Assembly: GCF_900102885.1 (NCBI RefSeq)
Contig: NZ_FNGE01000011.1
Span: forward strand, 1 to 64,000
Direction of reading: 5' to 3'
DNA length: 64,000 nucleotides
DNA from: Paracoccus chinensis
GTDB taxonomy: Bacteria; Pseudomonadota; Alphaproteobacteria; Rhodobacterales; Rhodobacteraceae
Part shown: in pieces, positions 38,311-47,495 of the stretch
Position numbering within the stretch: the stretch's first letter is position 1
Layout of the letters: each line of letters starts with the position of its first letter
Notes under the pieces: generated by a model
Told to the model about the DNA's origin: nothing
The model's database searches: none
What the model saw: only the letters and a program-made list of their open reading frames with translations
Made by a program: the position numbers and the translations under genes

Positions 38311-39010
38311 GATCGTCCTCGACACCGAAACCACCGGCTTCGACCCCGACACCGGCGACCGCATCGTCGAGATCGGCGCGGTCGAGTTGATGAACCACCT
38401 GCCCACGGGCCGGCACTTCCACGTCTACATCAATCCTGAACGCGACATGCCGGCCGATGCCTTTGCGGTCCACGGGCTTTCGACCGAGTTCCTGTCCGAC
38501 AAGCCGCGCTTTGCCGAGATCGCGTCGGACTTCATCGACTTCATCGGCGACGCCCGCCTGGTCATCCACAATGCCGCCTTCGACATGAAGTTCCTGAATG
38601 CCGAACTGCGGCGCGTGGGTCACCCGACGATGCCCATGTCGCGCGCGCTCGACACGGTGGCGATGGCGCGCCAGAAGTTTCCGGGCGCGCCCGTGTCGCT
38701 GGATGCGCTGTGCCGGCGCTGGGGGATCGACAACTCGAACCGGACGCTGCACGGCGCACTTCTCGACAGCGAGCTTCTGGCCGAGGTCTACCTGGAGCTT
38801 ATCGGCGGCCGTCAGCCCGACCTCGTGCTGGTGGCCGAGCCTGTGCGCACCGCCGAAGGCCCCGCCGCCGCCACCCAGCACCGTCCGCGTTCGGCCCGGC
38901 CTGCGCCGCTGCCGCCCCGGATCACCGCCGCCGAGCGCGAGGCCCATGCCACCTTCGTCGCCCGCATGGGCGCAAAGGCCCTGTGGCAACGCCATGTCCC
39001 GGCGAGTTGA
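38303..39010 (+). CDS. dnaQ: DNA polymerase III epsilon subunit (proofreading exonuclease)
   Basis: DEDDh exonuclease, 235 aa. Exo[21 protein letters not shown], Exo[14 protein letters not shown], Exo[18 protein letters not shown] with catalytic His and Asp. The C-terminal part binds the polymerase. It overlaps coaE by 8 bases. Confidence 0.96.
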   Translation: MREIVLDTETTGFDPDTGDRIVEIGAVELMNHLPTGRHFHVYINPERDMPADAFAVHGLSTEFLSDKPRFAEIASDFIDFIGDARLVIHNAAFDMKFLNAELRRVGHPTMPMSRALDTVAMARQKFPGAPVSLDALCRRWGIDNSNRTLHGALLDSELLAEVYLELIGGRQPDLVLVAEPVRTAEGPAAATQHRPRSARPAPLPPRITAAEREAHATFVARMGAKALWQRHVPAS

Positions 39011-39037
39011 CGGGCACAGCGTGCCGGGGCGCCCCGC

Positions 39038-39949
39038 ATGATCAACTACCTGCGCGAGTCCTGGGGCTTTGTCGCCGCCATTTTCGAGCGGATGGACAAG
39101 ATCCACATGGGTCTGATCGCCGCGGGGGTGGCCTTCTATGCCATGTTCGCGGTCTTTCCCGGCCTTGCCGCCCTGATCGCCTTGTGGGGTCTGTGGTTCG
39201 ACCCGGCGATCATTCAGGAATACGACCGTTACGTCGATGAATTCGTGCCCGGTCAGGCCGCCGAGATCCTTCATGCCCAGATCGACGCCCTGACCTCGGG
39301 CGGGCGGACGCAACTGGGCTGGGCCTCGGCCATTTCCTTCGTGATCGCCACGGTCGCGGCACGCGCGGGGGTGGATGCGCTGGTGCGGGGGCTGAACGCG
39401 GCCTATGGCGTGCGCTCGCATTCGACCATCGTGGGCTTCGTTCTGGCCTATGCGCTGACGCTGGCTATCGTGGGCGTGGTGATCCTGGGACTTGCCACCA
39501 TCGTCATCGTGCCCTTGGCCTTCAACTTCATGGACCCCGGGCCGCTGCGCAGCTGGCTGATCGGCGTCGTGCCCTGGGCCGCGATGTTCTTCATCGTGAT
39601 TATCGGGATCGGCATCCTGTACCGCTATGGCCCGAACGTGAAGACCCCGCGCACCCGGCTTTTCACTTGGGGCGCGCTGTTCGCGGCCCTGGCCTGGGCG
39701 GCGGCCTCGGTGGCGTTTTCCCTCTATCTGGCGCGCTTCGACAGCTACAACCGCATCTACGGCTCGATCGGAGCGGTCGTGGCGTTGCTGATGTGGTTCT
39801 ACCTGGCGGGATTTTCGGTGATGATGGGCGCGCTCATCAATGTCGAACTGGATCGACACAAGCGGCTGGTGCAGGCGCGCAAGGCGCGCGCGCTGGCGCG
39901 CAAGATGACCGAGGAGCGCAAGAAGGCGGCATCCGAGCACGCAGCCTAG
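39038..39949 (+). CDS. YihY/BrkB-family inner membrane protein
   Basis: 303 aa with about six hydrophobic segments and the family signatures AAGVAFYAMFAVFPGLAALIA, in part, and YGSIGAVVALLMWFYLAGFSVMMGA, in part. It was once annotated as RNase BN, which is not supported. The cytoplasmic tail is basic. The stop TAG overlaps the convergent kinase gene stop by three to four bases. The role is unknown. Confidence 0.88.
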   Translation: MINYLRESWGFVAAIFERMDKIHMGLIAAGVAFYAMFAVFPGLAALIALWGLWFDPAIIQEYDRYVDEFVPGQAAEILHAQIDALTSGGRTQLGWASAISFVIATVAARAGVDALVRGLNAAYGVRSHSTIVGFVLAYALTLAIVGVVILGLATIVIVPLAFNFMDPGPLRSWLIGVVPWAAMFFIVIIGIGILYRYGPNVKTPRTRLFTWGALFAALAWAAASVAFSLYLARFDSYNRIYGSIGAVVALLMWFYLAGFSVMMGALINVELDRHKRLVQARKARALARKMTEERKKAASEHAA

Positions 39950-41721
39950 TGCCGCGAGCCCTCGCGCGCGGCCGAGGTCAGCACCACCCGCCGGGGTTCC
40001 GGCTCGCGCAGGTTATGGCGCGTGTCGGGGCGGAAGCGCAGGTGCAGGCGGAAGATGTTGCCTTCGGTCGTGACCTCGGTGTCGGTATCAAGCTGCATGG
40101 CGAAGGCCTCGATCAACTGGCTGCCGAGGCCGGTTCCTTCCAGTTCGTTGAGCGGCCTGCCAAGCGAGTTCTCGATCGTCATCACCGCACAGCCGTCCTC
40201 GTCGCGGTGCAGTTGCACCCGGACCCAGGCCCGCTCGGCCCCCGGCGGCTTTCCGGCATATTTCAGTGCGTTAGTGAAAGCCTCGGTGGTCAGCAGCGTC
40301 AGCGGCACCGCTTGATCGGGCAGGAGCACCAGCGGTTCCAACTGCGTGTCGATCTGGATGGACTGGTCGTTCACGACCGAGGCCGTGGACATCTGGCCGA
40401 TGATGTCGCGGATCAGCCGGTCGGCCTCGACCGATTCCAGATGCTCGGCCTGGTAGAGGTTCTTGTAGATCGTCGCGAGCGAAGCCACCCGGTCCTGCAC
40501 AGACCGCAGCACCCGCTTGGCGTCGGTGTCGTCGATCACCCGGCTCTGCATGTTGATGATCGAGGCGATCAGCTGCAGGTTGTTCTTGACCCGGTGGTGG
40601 ACCTCTTTCAGCAGGACGGTCTTTTCGGCCACGGCTTCTTCCAGCGCGGCCTCGTCGCGAATGACGATGCGCGCCATGTTGTGAAAGGTTTCGCTGACAT
40701 CCCGGATCTCGCCCGGTGCGCTTTCCAGGATCGGCGGCGGGGCGTCGCGGTTCCCAAGCGCGAAACGCCGCATCTGCCCGCGCAACTCGCGCACATGGCG
40801 CAGCACCAGGCGGTAGACGGCGAAATAGGCCACCGCCAGCGACACGATCCAGAGCGCCACGGGAAACAGCACCGCGGCATAACGCGACACGTTCAGCCCG
40901 GCGATGCCGGTCAGCTGCGGGCTCCAGCTGCCCATGGCATAGACAAGGTCGGGGACGACGGCGACCACGGAAAAGACCCGCTGCTCGCCCGAGTTCGAGG
41001 TGGCGCGAAAGGTGGTGTCGGTCAGGGGGATCAGCGCATCCAGCGTCACGCCCTGCGGAAGGATCGACGCCGGATCGCTGCCGTTGCCGAAATCCCCGAC
41101 CAGTGCCTGGCCCGCGCTGTTGAAGGTGACGATCCGCGCGCCATCGGTCCAGTAGGCGGTGGCATGGGTGGACAGCAACAGGTCATGAGACAGCGACACC
41201 GCCACATAGCCCAGCAGTTCCTGGTCGCGGTAAAGCGGCTGCGAGACGATGACCACCGACTGCTGCGACACGGCACCCGACAGGCTGGCCGTGATCAGCG
41301 TCCCGGGGTTCTGCATGAAGGCTTGGTAATGCGGCGAGGCGCTCAGATCGACCACCCGATCGCCGGACGAGCAGATGTTGCGGCCCGCGATATTGGTGAA
41401 GCCGGCATAAACAAAGGTGGCGCTGCGCTGGACGAAGTCGCGCATCATCTCGGAACAGGCGGCCTGATCGCCCAGCAGCGCCAGCACCGAACTGCCCAGG
41501 GCATCCGCGGTTCCGATGGCCCCCTGCAGCAGCGCCCGTTCGCCCGCCGCGGCGGCCGCGGTCCGTCCCTGGATCGCGATCTCGGACGAGCGTTCCGCTT
41601 CGCGCGACAGGTGCATGGTCTGCAGGATCGAGATCATGCCGATGGGCAAGATCGCAATGCTGAGCAGCATCCCCAGCCGGAACCCGAGTGTCCGGGTGAA
41701 GGACGCACCTGTTCCCAGCAT
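39946..41721 (-). CDS. Membrane sensor histidine kinase, HisKA_2 type, stress-response locus
   Basis: 591 aa. A hydrophobic segment near 15-35, a ~240-residue periplasmic sensor part, a second membrane segment (YAAVLFPVALWIVSLAVAY) and a HAMP-like linker. The kinase core has LLKEVHHRVKNNLQL (phospho-His) and an ATPase domain with TEAFTNALKYAG and GTGLGSQLIEAFAMQL. This kinase class phosphorylates PhyR in alphaproteobacteria. It is 11 bp after ecfG in the same direction, so it is the likely PhyR kinase. Confidence 0.9.
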   Translation of the reverse strand: MLGTGASFTRTLGFRLGMLLSIAILPIGMISILQTMHLSREAERSSEIAIQGRTAAAAAGERALLQGAIGTADALGSSVLALLGDQAACSEMMRDFVQRSATFVYAGFTNIAGRNICSSGDRVVDLSASPHYQAFMQNPGTLITASLSGAVSQQSVVIVSQPLYRDQELLGYVAVSLSHDLLLSTHATAYWTDGARIVTFNSAGQALVGDFGNGSDPASILPQGVTLDALIPLTDTTFRATSNSGEQRVFSVVAVVPDLVYAMGSWSPQLTGIAGLNVSRYAAVLFPVALWIVSLAVAYFAVYRLVLRHVRELRGQMRRFALGNRDAPPPILESAPGEIRDVSETFHNMARIVIRDEAALEEAVAEKTVLLKEVHHRVKNNLQLIASIINMQSRVIDDTDAKRVLRSVQDRVASLATIYKNLYQAEHLESVEADRLIRDIIGQMSTASVVNDQSIQIDTQLEPLVLLPDQAVPLTLLTTEAFTNALKYAGKPPGAERAWVRVQLHRDEDGCAVMTIENSLGRPLNELEGTGLGSQLIEAFAMQLDTDTEVTTEGNIFRLHLRFRPDTRHNLREPEPRRVVLTSAAREGSRH

Positions 41722-41732
41722 CCCGCTCCCCT

Positions 41733-42323
41733 TCAGCGGGAAACGGGCTGGTTCACCGCCATGACGGCCAGCGTTGCGCGATCGGTCATGTCCAGTTCCT
41801 CGCCTTCGGCCATCTGCAGCAGCTCGGCCAGACGGCGCCGGCCGCGATTGGCCCGCGACTTGACGGTGCCGACGGCCACGCCCGTCATGCTGGCGGCCTC
41901 TTCATAGGAAAAGCCCGAGCCGCCCACAAGGATCAGCGCCTCGCGCTGCTCGTCCGGCAGTTGCTCGAAGGCGACCTTGAAGTCGTTCATCGCCAGCCGC
42001 CCGTCATGTTCGGGGCGGGTGGCCTGGCGGGCGGCATGGATACCGTCGGTATCGCTGACCTCGCGCCGTGTCTTGCGGCGCGCGGAATAGAAGGTATTGC
42101 GCAGGATCGTGAACAGCCAGGCGCGCAGGTTGGTGCCGGCCTGAAACTTCTCGATGTTGGTCCATGCCTTGACGATCGTGTCCTGCACGAGGTCGTCGGC
42201 CGACGCGCTTTCGCGGGTCAGCGACAGGGCAAAGGCCCTGAGCGCGGGAAGGTGATCCACCAGCTCGTTGCGGGGATCGGGACCGGACTGGGCCTTGCTG
42301 TCGGCCGCTTTTGCCATCCGCAT
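41733..42323 (-). CDS. ecfG: General stress response ECF sigma factor EcfG
   Basis: 196 aa sigma factor with region 2 (SADDLVQDTIVKAWTNIEKF) and region 4 (YEEAASMTGVAVGTVKSRANRGRRRL). The EcfG assignment rests on nepR immediately upstream, divergent phyR and the adjacent HisKA_2 kinase. The ATG at 42323 shares its G-side base with the nepR stop (TGATG); a GTG at 42326 is in frame but less likely. In stress, PhyR~P takes NepR and frees EcfG. Confidence 0.94.
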   Translation of the reverse strand: MRMAKAADSKAQSGPDPRNELVDHLPALRAFALSLTRESASADDLVQDTIVKAWTNIEKFQAGTNLRAWLFTILRNTFYSARRKTRREVSDTDGIHAARQATRPEHDGRLAMNDFKVAFEQLPDEQREALILVGGSGFSYEEAASMTGVAVGTVKSRANRGRRRLAELLQMAEGEELDMTDRATLAVMAVNQPVSR

Positions 42324-42469
42324 CACTCCTGCTCGCGCAGGCGCTCGAGAAGGGTCAGAAAGCGATCAGGCACTTCCTGTTGCGTTTCCTGTTCATAGAC
42401 GCGCCGCAGATTCTCATCGATCTGCTTTTCAAGGGCGGCGCGTTTTCGTTCTTCCCGCCTCGTGTTCAT
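42323..42469 (-). CDS. nepR: Anti-sigma factor NepR
   Basis: 48 aa: small, charged and helical, starting MNTRREERKRAALEKQID and ending with the NepR core PDRFLTLLERLREQE. NepR binds EcfG and, when PhyR is phosphorylated, is captured by the sigma-like half of PhyR. It was found by reading the minus strand in the gap between ecfG and phyR. It is translationally coupled to ecfG. Confidence 0.92.
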   Translation of the reverse strand: MNTRREERKRAALEKQIDENLRRVYEQETQQEVPDRFLTLLERLREQE

Positions 42470-42508
42470 GTATTTGTTGGTCCCGGAAATCTTGTGCGCA
42501 CGTTGCCT

Positions 42509-42533
42509 AACCGCTACAGGACGTCAAGGTTCC
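42509..42533 (-). promoter_or_regulatory. EcfG-type promoter for nepR-ecfG
   Basis: On the minus strand GGAAC (42533-42529), a 16-base spacer, then GGTT (42512-42509), 40 bases before the nepR start. The consensus for EcfG promoters is GGAAC-N16/17-cGTT. It suggests positive autoregulation. Confidence 0.75.
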
Positions 42534-42560
42534 CGATGGGGATAAATTTGAGGTTTCGCC

Positions 42561-43364
42561 ATGTCCGCTGCTGATCTTGCCCAATCCATCGGCCGCGAGC
42601 TGCCCTATCTGCGCCGCTATGCGCGTGCCCTGACCGGCAGCCAGACGGCGGGGGACAACTATGCCGCCGCCACGCTCGAGGCGATTCTCAGCGACCGCAG
42701 CCTGATGAACGGCGACGACACCCGCATCGGCCTGTTCCGCACCTTCCATGCCATCTGGCAAAGCTCGGGTCAGCCGGTGGCCAGCGACGACCAGACCTCG
42801 CGCGAGGCTGTTGCCCAGTCGCACCTGCGCGGGCTGACCGCGAACTCGCGCGAGGCGCTGCTGCTGCGCACGATCGAGGAGCTGCGCTACGACCAGATCG
42901 CCCAGATCATGCAGATCGACCAGGAAGAGGCCGAGGAGCTGGTCCAGATCGCCCTGAACGAGATGGGCCGGGCGATCCGGGGCCGGGTGATGATCATCGA
43001 GGACGAGACGATCATCGCCATGGACCTCAAGGGCATCGTGCAGGCGATGGGCCACGAGGTGACGGGCGTTGCCCGCACCCACACGGCCGCCGTCGAACTG
43101 GCCGGCAACCGCCGCCCCGACCTGATCCTGGCCGACATCCAGCTGGCCGACGGCTCGTCGGGCATCGACGCGGTGAACGAGCTTCTGGGCTCGCTCGGCG
43201 ACATCCCGGTGATCTTCATCACCGCCTTCCCGGAACGGCTGCTGACCGGCGACCGCCCCGAGCCGGCCTTCCTGATCTCCAAGCCCTATTCGGAAGAGCA
43301 GGTCCGTTCGGCCGTGTCGCAGGCGATGTTCTTCGCCTCGACCGAGGGCCTGGGCGCGGCCTGA
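42561..43364 (+). CDS. phyR: Anti-anti-sigma response regulator PhyR
   Basis: 267 aa. The N-terminal half is sigma-like (ELPYLRRYARALTGSQTAGDNY; ELRYDQIAQIMQIDQEEAEELV) and the C-terminal half a receiver (VMIIEDETIIAMDLKG, phosphoacceptor Asp192 in LILADIQLADG, conserved Lys in FLISKPYSEEQ). On phosphorylation it sequesters NepR. It is divergent from nepR-ecfG with 91 bp between, and is followed by a clear terminator. Confidence 0.96.
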   Translation: MSAADLAQSIGRELPYLRRYARALTGSQTAGDNYAAATLEAILSDRSLMNGDDTRIGLFRTFHAIWQSSGQPVASDDQTSREAVAQSHLRGLTANSREALLLRTIEELRYDQIAQIMQIDQEEAEELVQIALNEMGRAIRGRVMIIEDETIIAMDLKGIVQAMGHEVTGVARTHTAAVELAGNRRPDLILADIQLADGSSGIDAVNELLGSLGDIPVIFITAFPERLLTGDRPEPAFLISKPYSEEQVRSAVSQAMFFASTEGLGAA

Positions 43365-43390
43365 CGCCTTCCGGCGAGGTGGAAATGAAA

Positions 43391-43415
43391 GGGCGCCCCG
43401 AGGGGCGCCGTTTTT
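43391..43415 (+). terminator. Rho-independent terminator after phyR
   Basis: GGCGCCCC (43392-43399) pairs with GGGGCGCC (43402-43409), followed by G and TTTTT. It lies between phyR and the convergent carbonic anhydrase gene. Confidence 0.85.
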
Positions 43416-43421
43416 CGTTTG

Positions 43422-44066
43422 TCAGACCGGGACGAAGCGGTCGTCCTCGGCCAGCATCATCAGCTCGCCGTCGCGGATGTCGTGCCAGAGCCCGTGCAGG
43501 GACAGCTCGCCCGCCTCGACGGCGCTGGCCACGAAGGGGAAGGTCATCAGGTTGTCCAGCGACACGCGGACGGCCATCTTTTCCAGCGCCTGGACCTGTT
43601 CCTCGGGGGGCAGGCCCGTCACGCGCTCGTAGCCCGGGCGCAGGATGTCCATCCAGCGGCCGACGAAGCTGGTGGCGTCCTCAAGCTCGGGTGCCTGTCC
43701 CGAGCACATGGCGTGGCAGCCCGCCACGCCGCCGCAGCGGCTGTGGCCCATGACGATCAGATGCGCCACCCGCAGGCTGCGGACCGCATATTCCACCGCG
43801 GCCGAGGTGCCGTGCTGCTCGCCGTCGGGGGCATAGGGCGGCACGAGGTTGGCGATGTTGCGGTGGATGAAGAACTCGCCGCTGTCGGCCCCGAAGATCG
43901 AGGTGACATGCACGCGCGAGTCGCAGCACGAGATCACCATCGCGCGCGGCCTCTGCCCGTCGTCGGCCAGTCGTCGGTACCAGACATGGTTTTCCTCGAA
44001 AGAGGTGGCGCGCCAGCCATGATAGCGCTGGACGAGATAGTTGGGCAGCGGACGTGTGACGGTCAT
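43422..44066 (-). CDS. Beta-class carbonic anhydrase
   Basis: 214 aa cytoplasmic enzyme interconverting CO2 and bicarbonate. Zinc ligands Cys47 (CCDSR), His108 and Cys111 (GHSRCGG), with the catalytic Asp49-Arg51 pair. The C-terminal LHGLWHDIRDGELMML is typical (LHGWxYDI). It has no signal peptide. It is convergent with phyR. Confidence 0.94.
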   Translation of the reverse strand: MTVTRPLPNYLVQRYHGWRATSFEENHVWYRRLADDGQRPRAMVISCCDSRVHVTSIFGADSGEFFIHRNIANLVPPYAPDGEQHGTSAAVEYAVRSLRVAHLIVMGHSRCGGVAGCHAMCSGQAPELEDATSFVGRWMDILRPGYERVTGLPPEEQVQALEKMAVRVSLDNLMTFPFVASAVEAGELSLHGLWHDIRDGELMMLAEDDRFVPV

Positions 44067-44223
44067 GAGGGCCTCGGCTCGGATCTCGGCCCACTGGATA
44101 GTCTCCCGATCCCTAAACTTCGAGCGTTTTCTGCGGGATCGCTCAAGGATTTCTTAGGCGCGTCCCTGCAATCTGCGCCCAACGTGTGGGGACACGGGGT
44201 GAGACAATGAAGGGGGCAAGGTG

Positions 44224-44604
44224 ATGGGGAACCTGATGGTTCTGGCCGTGAAGGAGCCCGTGCATGTCGATGCGCGGCGCCTGAGCGAGATCGTGGACGA
44301 ACTGGGCGAGACGGCGGCCAATGACGTGATCTGCGTGGCGCTGGAACAGTTGGCGCAGGCGCTGGCGGATGCGCGGCAGGCCGCGATGGCGGGCGACATG
44401 GCCGGGCTGACGGCCCGGGCCGAGATGCTGTCGCGGCTGGCCTGGCAGGTGGGACTGACCTCTCTGGCGGGCGTGGCCGTCGATGTGGCCGCCTGTGCCG
44501 AGCGGCGCGACGGGATCGGCCTGTCGGCCACGCTGGCGCGGCTGATGCGGATCGGCAACCGCTCGCTGACCGAGATCTGGGACGAGCGGCAGGGCCTCAA
44601 CTGA
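44224..44604 (+). CDS. Small conserved-looking protein of unknown function
   Basis: 126 aa, helical, no signal or membrane segment. It starts MGNLMVLAVKEPVHVDARRL, with GGGGGCAAGG before the ATG at 44224. The helical make-up (DVICVALEQLAQALADARQAA; LARLMRIGNRSLTEIWDE) recalls Hpt-like bundles, but no phospho-His motif is seen. It overlaps the convergent glycosyltransferase end by 8 bases. Confidence 0.6.
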   Translation: MGNLMVLAVKEPVHVDARRLSEIVDELGETAANDVICVALEQLAQALADARQAAMAGDMAGLTARAEMLSRLAWQVGLTSLAGVAVDVAACAERRDGIGLSATLARLMRIGNRSLTEIWDERQGLN

Positions 44605-45211
44605 TCCGCAGCCGCGGGTCCGCCCCGGCGCGGGCGCGGACCCATTCGGCCTCGGCCGCGAAGTCATGGGGCACTTGCGCCGCGCTGCGCGACCCGGACA
44701 GCGATTGCGAGGCGAAGAAGTCGAAGCCGTAGAGGGTCAGCGAGGCAAGGGGCGCGCGCAGCAGAAGCTCGATCGCCATGATCCCCGTGCTGGGCGGTGC
44801 GCCCAGGGCATGGGCAAGCGCGTGATAGTCGTCCAGGGGATGCAGGTAGAAGCCGGGGCCGCGCGCGGTCGTCCAGTCCAGCCGCTTGCGCTTGGGCGAC
44901 ATCCACAGAATGCGCCGGGGGTCCAGCCTCTCTCGGTCGGCCAAGGGCAGCCGGACGGCCAGCGCCAGCCAGTCGGTGCGCGTCCCGTGGCTTTCGGCCG
45001 AGGTCATGGGCGCGCGGTTGACCCGCACCACCAGGTCGGCCGCGTCGATGGCGGCGCCATGCCGCCGGTCCGATAGCGCGCGGGCGTTGCCGACCAGCGC
45101 GACCCGCTTGCCTGCGGCGGCGGCCAGCAGTTCGGCCTGCGGCACGGAAAGCGAGGCAATGGCGGCCTCGTTCCGCAATGTCCGGGCGATGTGAAAGCCC
45201 AGCCGGTTCAT
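44597..45211 (-). CDS. Glycosyltransferase family 29-like protein
   Basis: 204 aa. RVALVGNARALSDRRHGAAID and ADLVVRVNRAP resemble the sialyl-motif region of GT29-type enzymes; STGIMAIELLLRAPLASLTLYGFDFF resembles the second motif (both quoted in part). Bacterial members have no proven substrate. It overlaps the GT4 gene by ATGA, so it probably acts in the same surface-sugar task. Confidence 0.6.
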   Translation of the reverse strand: MNRLGFHIARTLRNEAAIASLSVPQAELLAAAAGKRVALVGNARALSDRRHGAAIDAADLVVRVNRAPMTSAESHGTRTDWLALAVRLPLADRERLDPRRILWMSPKRKRLDWTTARGPGFYLHPLDDYHALAHALGAPPSTGIMAIELLLRAPLASLTLYGFDFFASQSLSGSRSAAQVPHDFAAEAEWVRARAGADPRLRIS

Positions 45212-46257
45212 CGCGCCTGATCCAGCAGGCGGTGATAGACGGCGACGATTGCGCGCGCCTCCGACTCGATGGCGTGGTTTTCCTCGACATGGGCGCGGGC
45301 GGCGCGGCCTGCGGCCTCGCGGCCTGCATCGTCGGACAGCCAGTGGTCCAGCGCGGCGGCCAGTGCATCCACATCCTCGCGCGGAACCAGCGTGCCGGTC
45401 TCGCCATCGCGGATCAGCGTCTCGTAGGCGCCCACGCGCGCGGCAACGACGGGAACGCCGCTGGCCATCGCCTCGAGCGGGGTCAGCCCGAAGCCCTCCC
45501 ACCGGGCAGGGGCTGCAAACAGGTCGAGCGCGCGGTAAAGCCTCACGACCTCGCCCCAAGGGATCTCGCCCAGAAAGCGGATGCGGTCCCCCAGACCTGC
45601 CGCCTTCGCCTTCGCCACCAGATCATCTGCAAAGGCGCGGTTATCCGCCGTGATGCGCCCGCTGAAGACAAGTTGTGCCCGAGGGTGGCGGGGGAAGACG
45701 CGCAGCGCAGCCTCGACCAGCAGGTCCACGCCCTTCTGCGCCCGGACCCGGCCGAAGCAGCCGACCAGCAGCGCGTCCGGGTCCATCCCCATCTCGCGCC
45801 GCAGGGCCGCCCGGTCCTTTGCAGGATGGAAGACCTGCGTGTCCACGCCATGCAGGATCACCGTCGCGGGGCGTTCCAGGTAGCCTGCCGCTTGGGGCGA
45901 GGTGGCGATCAGCGCGTCCTGCCTTCGGACCAGCCAGCGGGTAAAGCCCGTGTGCCGCCGCTGCGCCGCGCTGGTGAACAGCAGCCAATAGCGGCGGCGC
46001 AGGACATGGCGCAGGATCAGTCCCAAAGCCATTTCCGTGTTCCGCCGCGCGTGCCAGACCCGCCAGCACTCGCGCGGCAGGGTCGCCGCGCGGATCAGGG
46101 GGATATGCGGCAGGTCCGGCGGCAGCCCTGGCCCGGTCGCCACGATCCCGATCATCCGTGCCTGCACGGGGATCAGCCGCACCACCGTCGCCGTCACCCC
46201 GGACAACCGGCGCTTGAGGTTCGGGGCCACGACCTCGATCTGCTTCGCGTCAGGCAT
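45208..46257 (-). CDS. Glycosyltransferase, GT4 (GT-B) family
   Basis: 349 aa retaining-type glycosyltransferase. The donor-binding C-terminal domain shows VGCFGRVRAQKGVDLLVEA and the E-x7-E motif in APARWEGFGLTPLEAMASG, shown in part. The N-terminal part has GVTATVVRLIPVQ and ILHGVDTQVFHPAKDR. It may build LPS core or capsule; the acceptor is not known. It overlaps the MFS gene start side by 8 bases. Confidence 0.88.
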   Translation of the reverse strand: MPDAKQIEVVAPNLKRRLSGVTATVVRLIPVQARMIGIVATGPGLPPDLPHIPLIRAATLPRECWRVWHARRNTEMALGLILRHVLRRRYWLLFTSAAQRRHTGFTRWLVRRQDALIATSPQAAGYLERPATVILHGVDTQVFHPAKDRAALRREMGMDPDALLVGCFGRVRAQKGVDLLVEAALRVFPRHPRAQLVFSGRITADNRAFADDLVAKAKAAGLGDRIRFLGEIPWGEVVRLYRALDLFAAPARWEGFGLTPLEAMASGVPVVAARVGAYETLIRDGETGTLVPREDVDALAAALDHWLSDDAGREAAGRAARAHVEENHAIESEARAIVAVYHRLLDQAR

Positions 46258-47440
46258 CCGCGGCCTCGGGCGTTCTCAGGTAAATGACCATGCCGATCAC
46301 CACGGGGACCAGAAAGAACAGGAACAGCAGCGCATAGGATTGCGCCGGGGCGAACAGCGCGTCGGTCGCGTGGTGCACGGGGCGCGAGGCGAACTGCATC
46401 ACCCCGACCCCGCCGACCGAGATCATGTTGAGAAAGGTGACCCCGCGCCCGACCAGATGTACCGGCAGAAGCCCGCGCGCATGGGCCATCAGCAGCGCGT
46501 AGTTGGTGCCGCACATCCCCAGCGCCGCCAGCAGCGCGACCGACAGCCCCAGCGACAGCGCGGGCAGCAGGCACAGTCCCGCCAGCGCCCCGATCGCCAG
46601 CACGTGCCCCGCCACCGCCGCTCGGCGCGGCGACCGGCACAGCCAGACGAAGCGCCCCGCTAGAAGGTTGCCCGCCACCATGGCGATGCCCATGGCCATT
46701 GTGGCCTTGCCGATCGCCGCGTCGCCCGCGTCGAAGACGTCGCGCAGGTAGGGCGCGGCCCAAAGGCCCCGGATCGCGGCCGAGACGGCATAGCTTCCGG
46801 CGATCAGCGGCAGCATCAGCCACAGCACGCGCAGCCGCAGCACGTCCGCTATCCGCCCGCGCGGGGCGTCGGCCGCATGGGCCGGATCGCGCACCAGCCA
46901 CATCTGCAGGCCCGCGACCAGCAGCGTGGCGCCTGTCAGCAGCCACAGCGCGTTCCGCCATCCCGCCGAATGGATCAGCGCGACCAGCGGCGCGGTACCG
47001 AGGATGTCCCCTAGCGAGCCGAAGCCCACGACCAGCCCCGTCATGCCCGCGAAGACGGCCGGCGGAAATTCATGCGCGAGGATGTAGTAGGCCGCCATCA
47101 GCGCGGGCGCGCAGCCGATCCCGATCAGCGCCATCGCCAGATGCAGGTGCCAGACCTGCGTGGCCAGCGCGAAGATCGCGGCGCCGCCGCCTCCGCCAAG
47201 TGCCAGCAGGACCGCCGCCGTCCGCTTCGGCCCGATGTTGTCCAGTGCCCAGCCCACGGGAACCTGCACCGCCGCGAAGCTGATGAACCACATCCCTGAC
47301 GAGATGGCGAGATCGCCCGCGCTCGCCCCCAGTTCGGCCTGCAGGGTCGAGCTCAGCACCGCCAGGAAGGCGCGGTAGAACTGGCTGAGGACATAGCCCA
47401 GTGTCAGGGCCACCAGGCCGGGGTGCAGGAACAGGCTCAT
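46250..47440 (-). CDS. Major facilitator superfamily transporter
   Basis: 396 aa with about 12 hydrophobic segments. The loop 2-3 motif is GWALDNIGPKRT (family DxxGxR-like). The N-terminus LGYVLSQFYRAFLAVLSSTLQ is typical of sugar-phosphate/nitrate-like MFS, but the substrate is unknown. It overlaps the glycosyltransferase gene, so the two are co-translated. Confidence 0.85.
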   Translation of the reverse strand: MSLFLHPGLVALTLGYVLSQFYRAFLAVLSSTLQAELGASAGDLAISSGMWFISFAAVQVPVGWALDNIGPKRTAAVLLALGGGGGAAIFALATQVWHLHLAMALIGIGCAPALMAAYYILAHEFPPAVFAGMTGLVVGFGSLGDILGTAPLVALIHSAGWRNALWLLTGATLLVAGLQMWLVRDPAHAADAPRGRIADVLRLRVLWLMLPLIAGSYAVSAAIRGLWAAPYLRDVFDAGDAAIGKATMAMGIAMVAGNLLAGRFVWLCRSPRRAAVAGHVLAIGALAGLCLLPALSLGLSVALLAALGMCGTNYALLMAHARGLLPVHLVGRGVTFLNMISVGGVGVMQFASRPVHHATDALFAPAQSYALLFLFFLVPVVIGMVIYLRTPEAADA

Positions 47441-47495
47441 CGGATCTCCGGACAGGACGGCGCGAGGCTGGGCCAGCGGGCAGGCGGTTGCAAGG

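Noticed and set aside
42484..42504. Plus-strand GGAAA...CGTT before phyR as an EcfG promoter
   Set aside because: The spacer is 11 bases, not 16-17, and the first element is off by one base.
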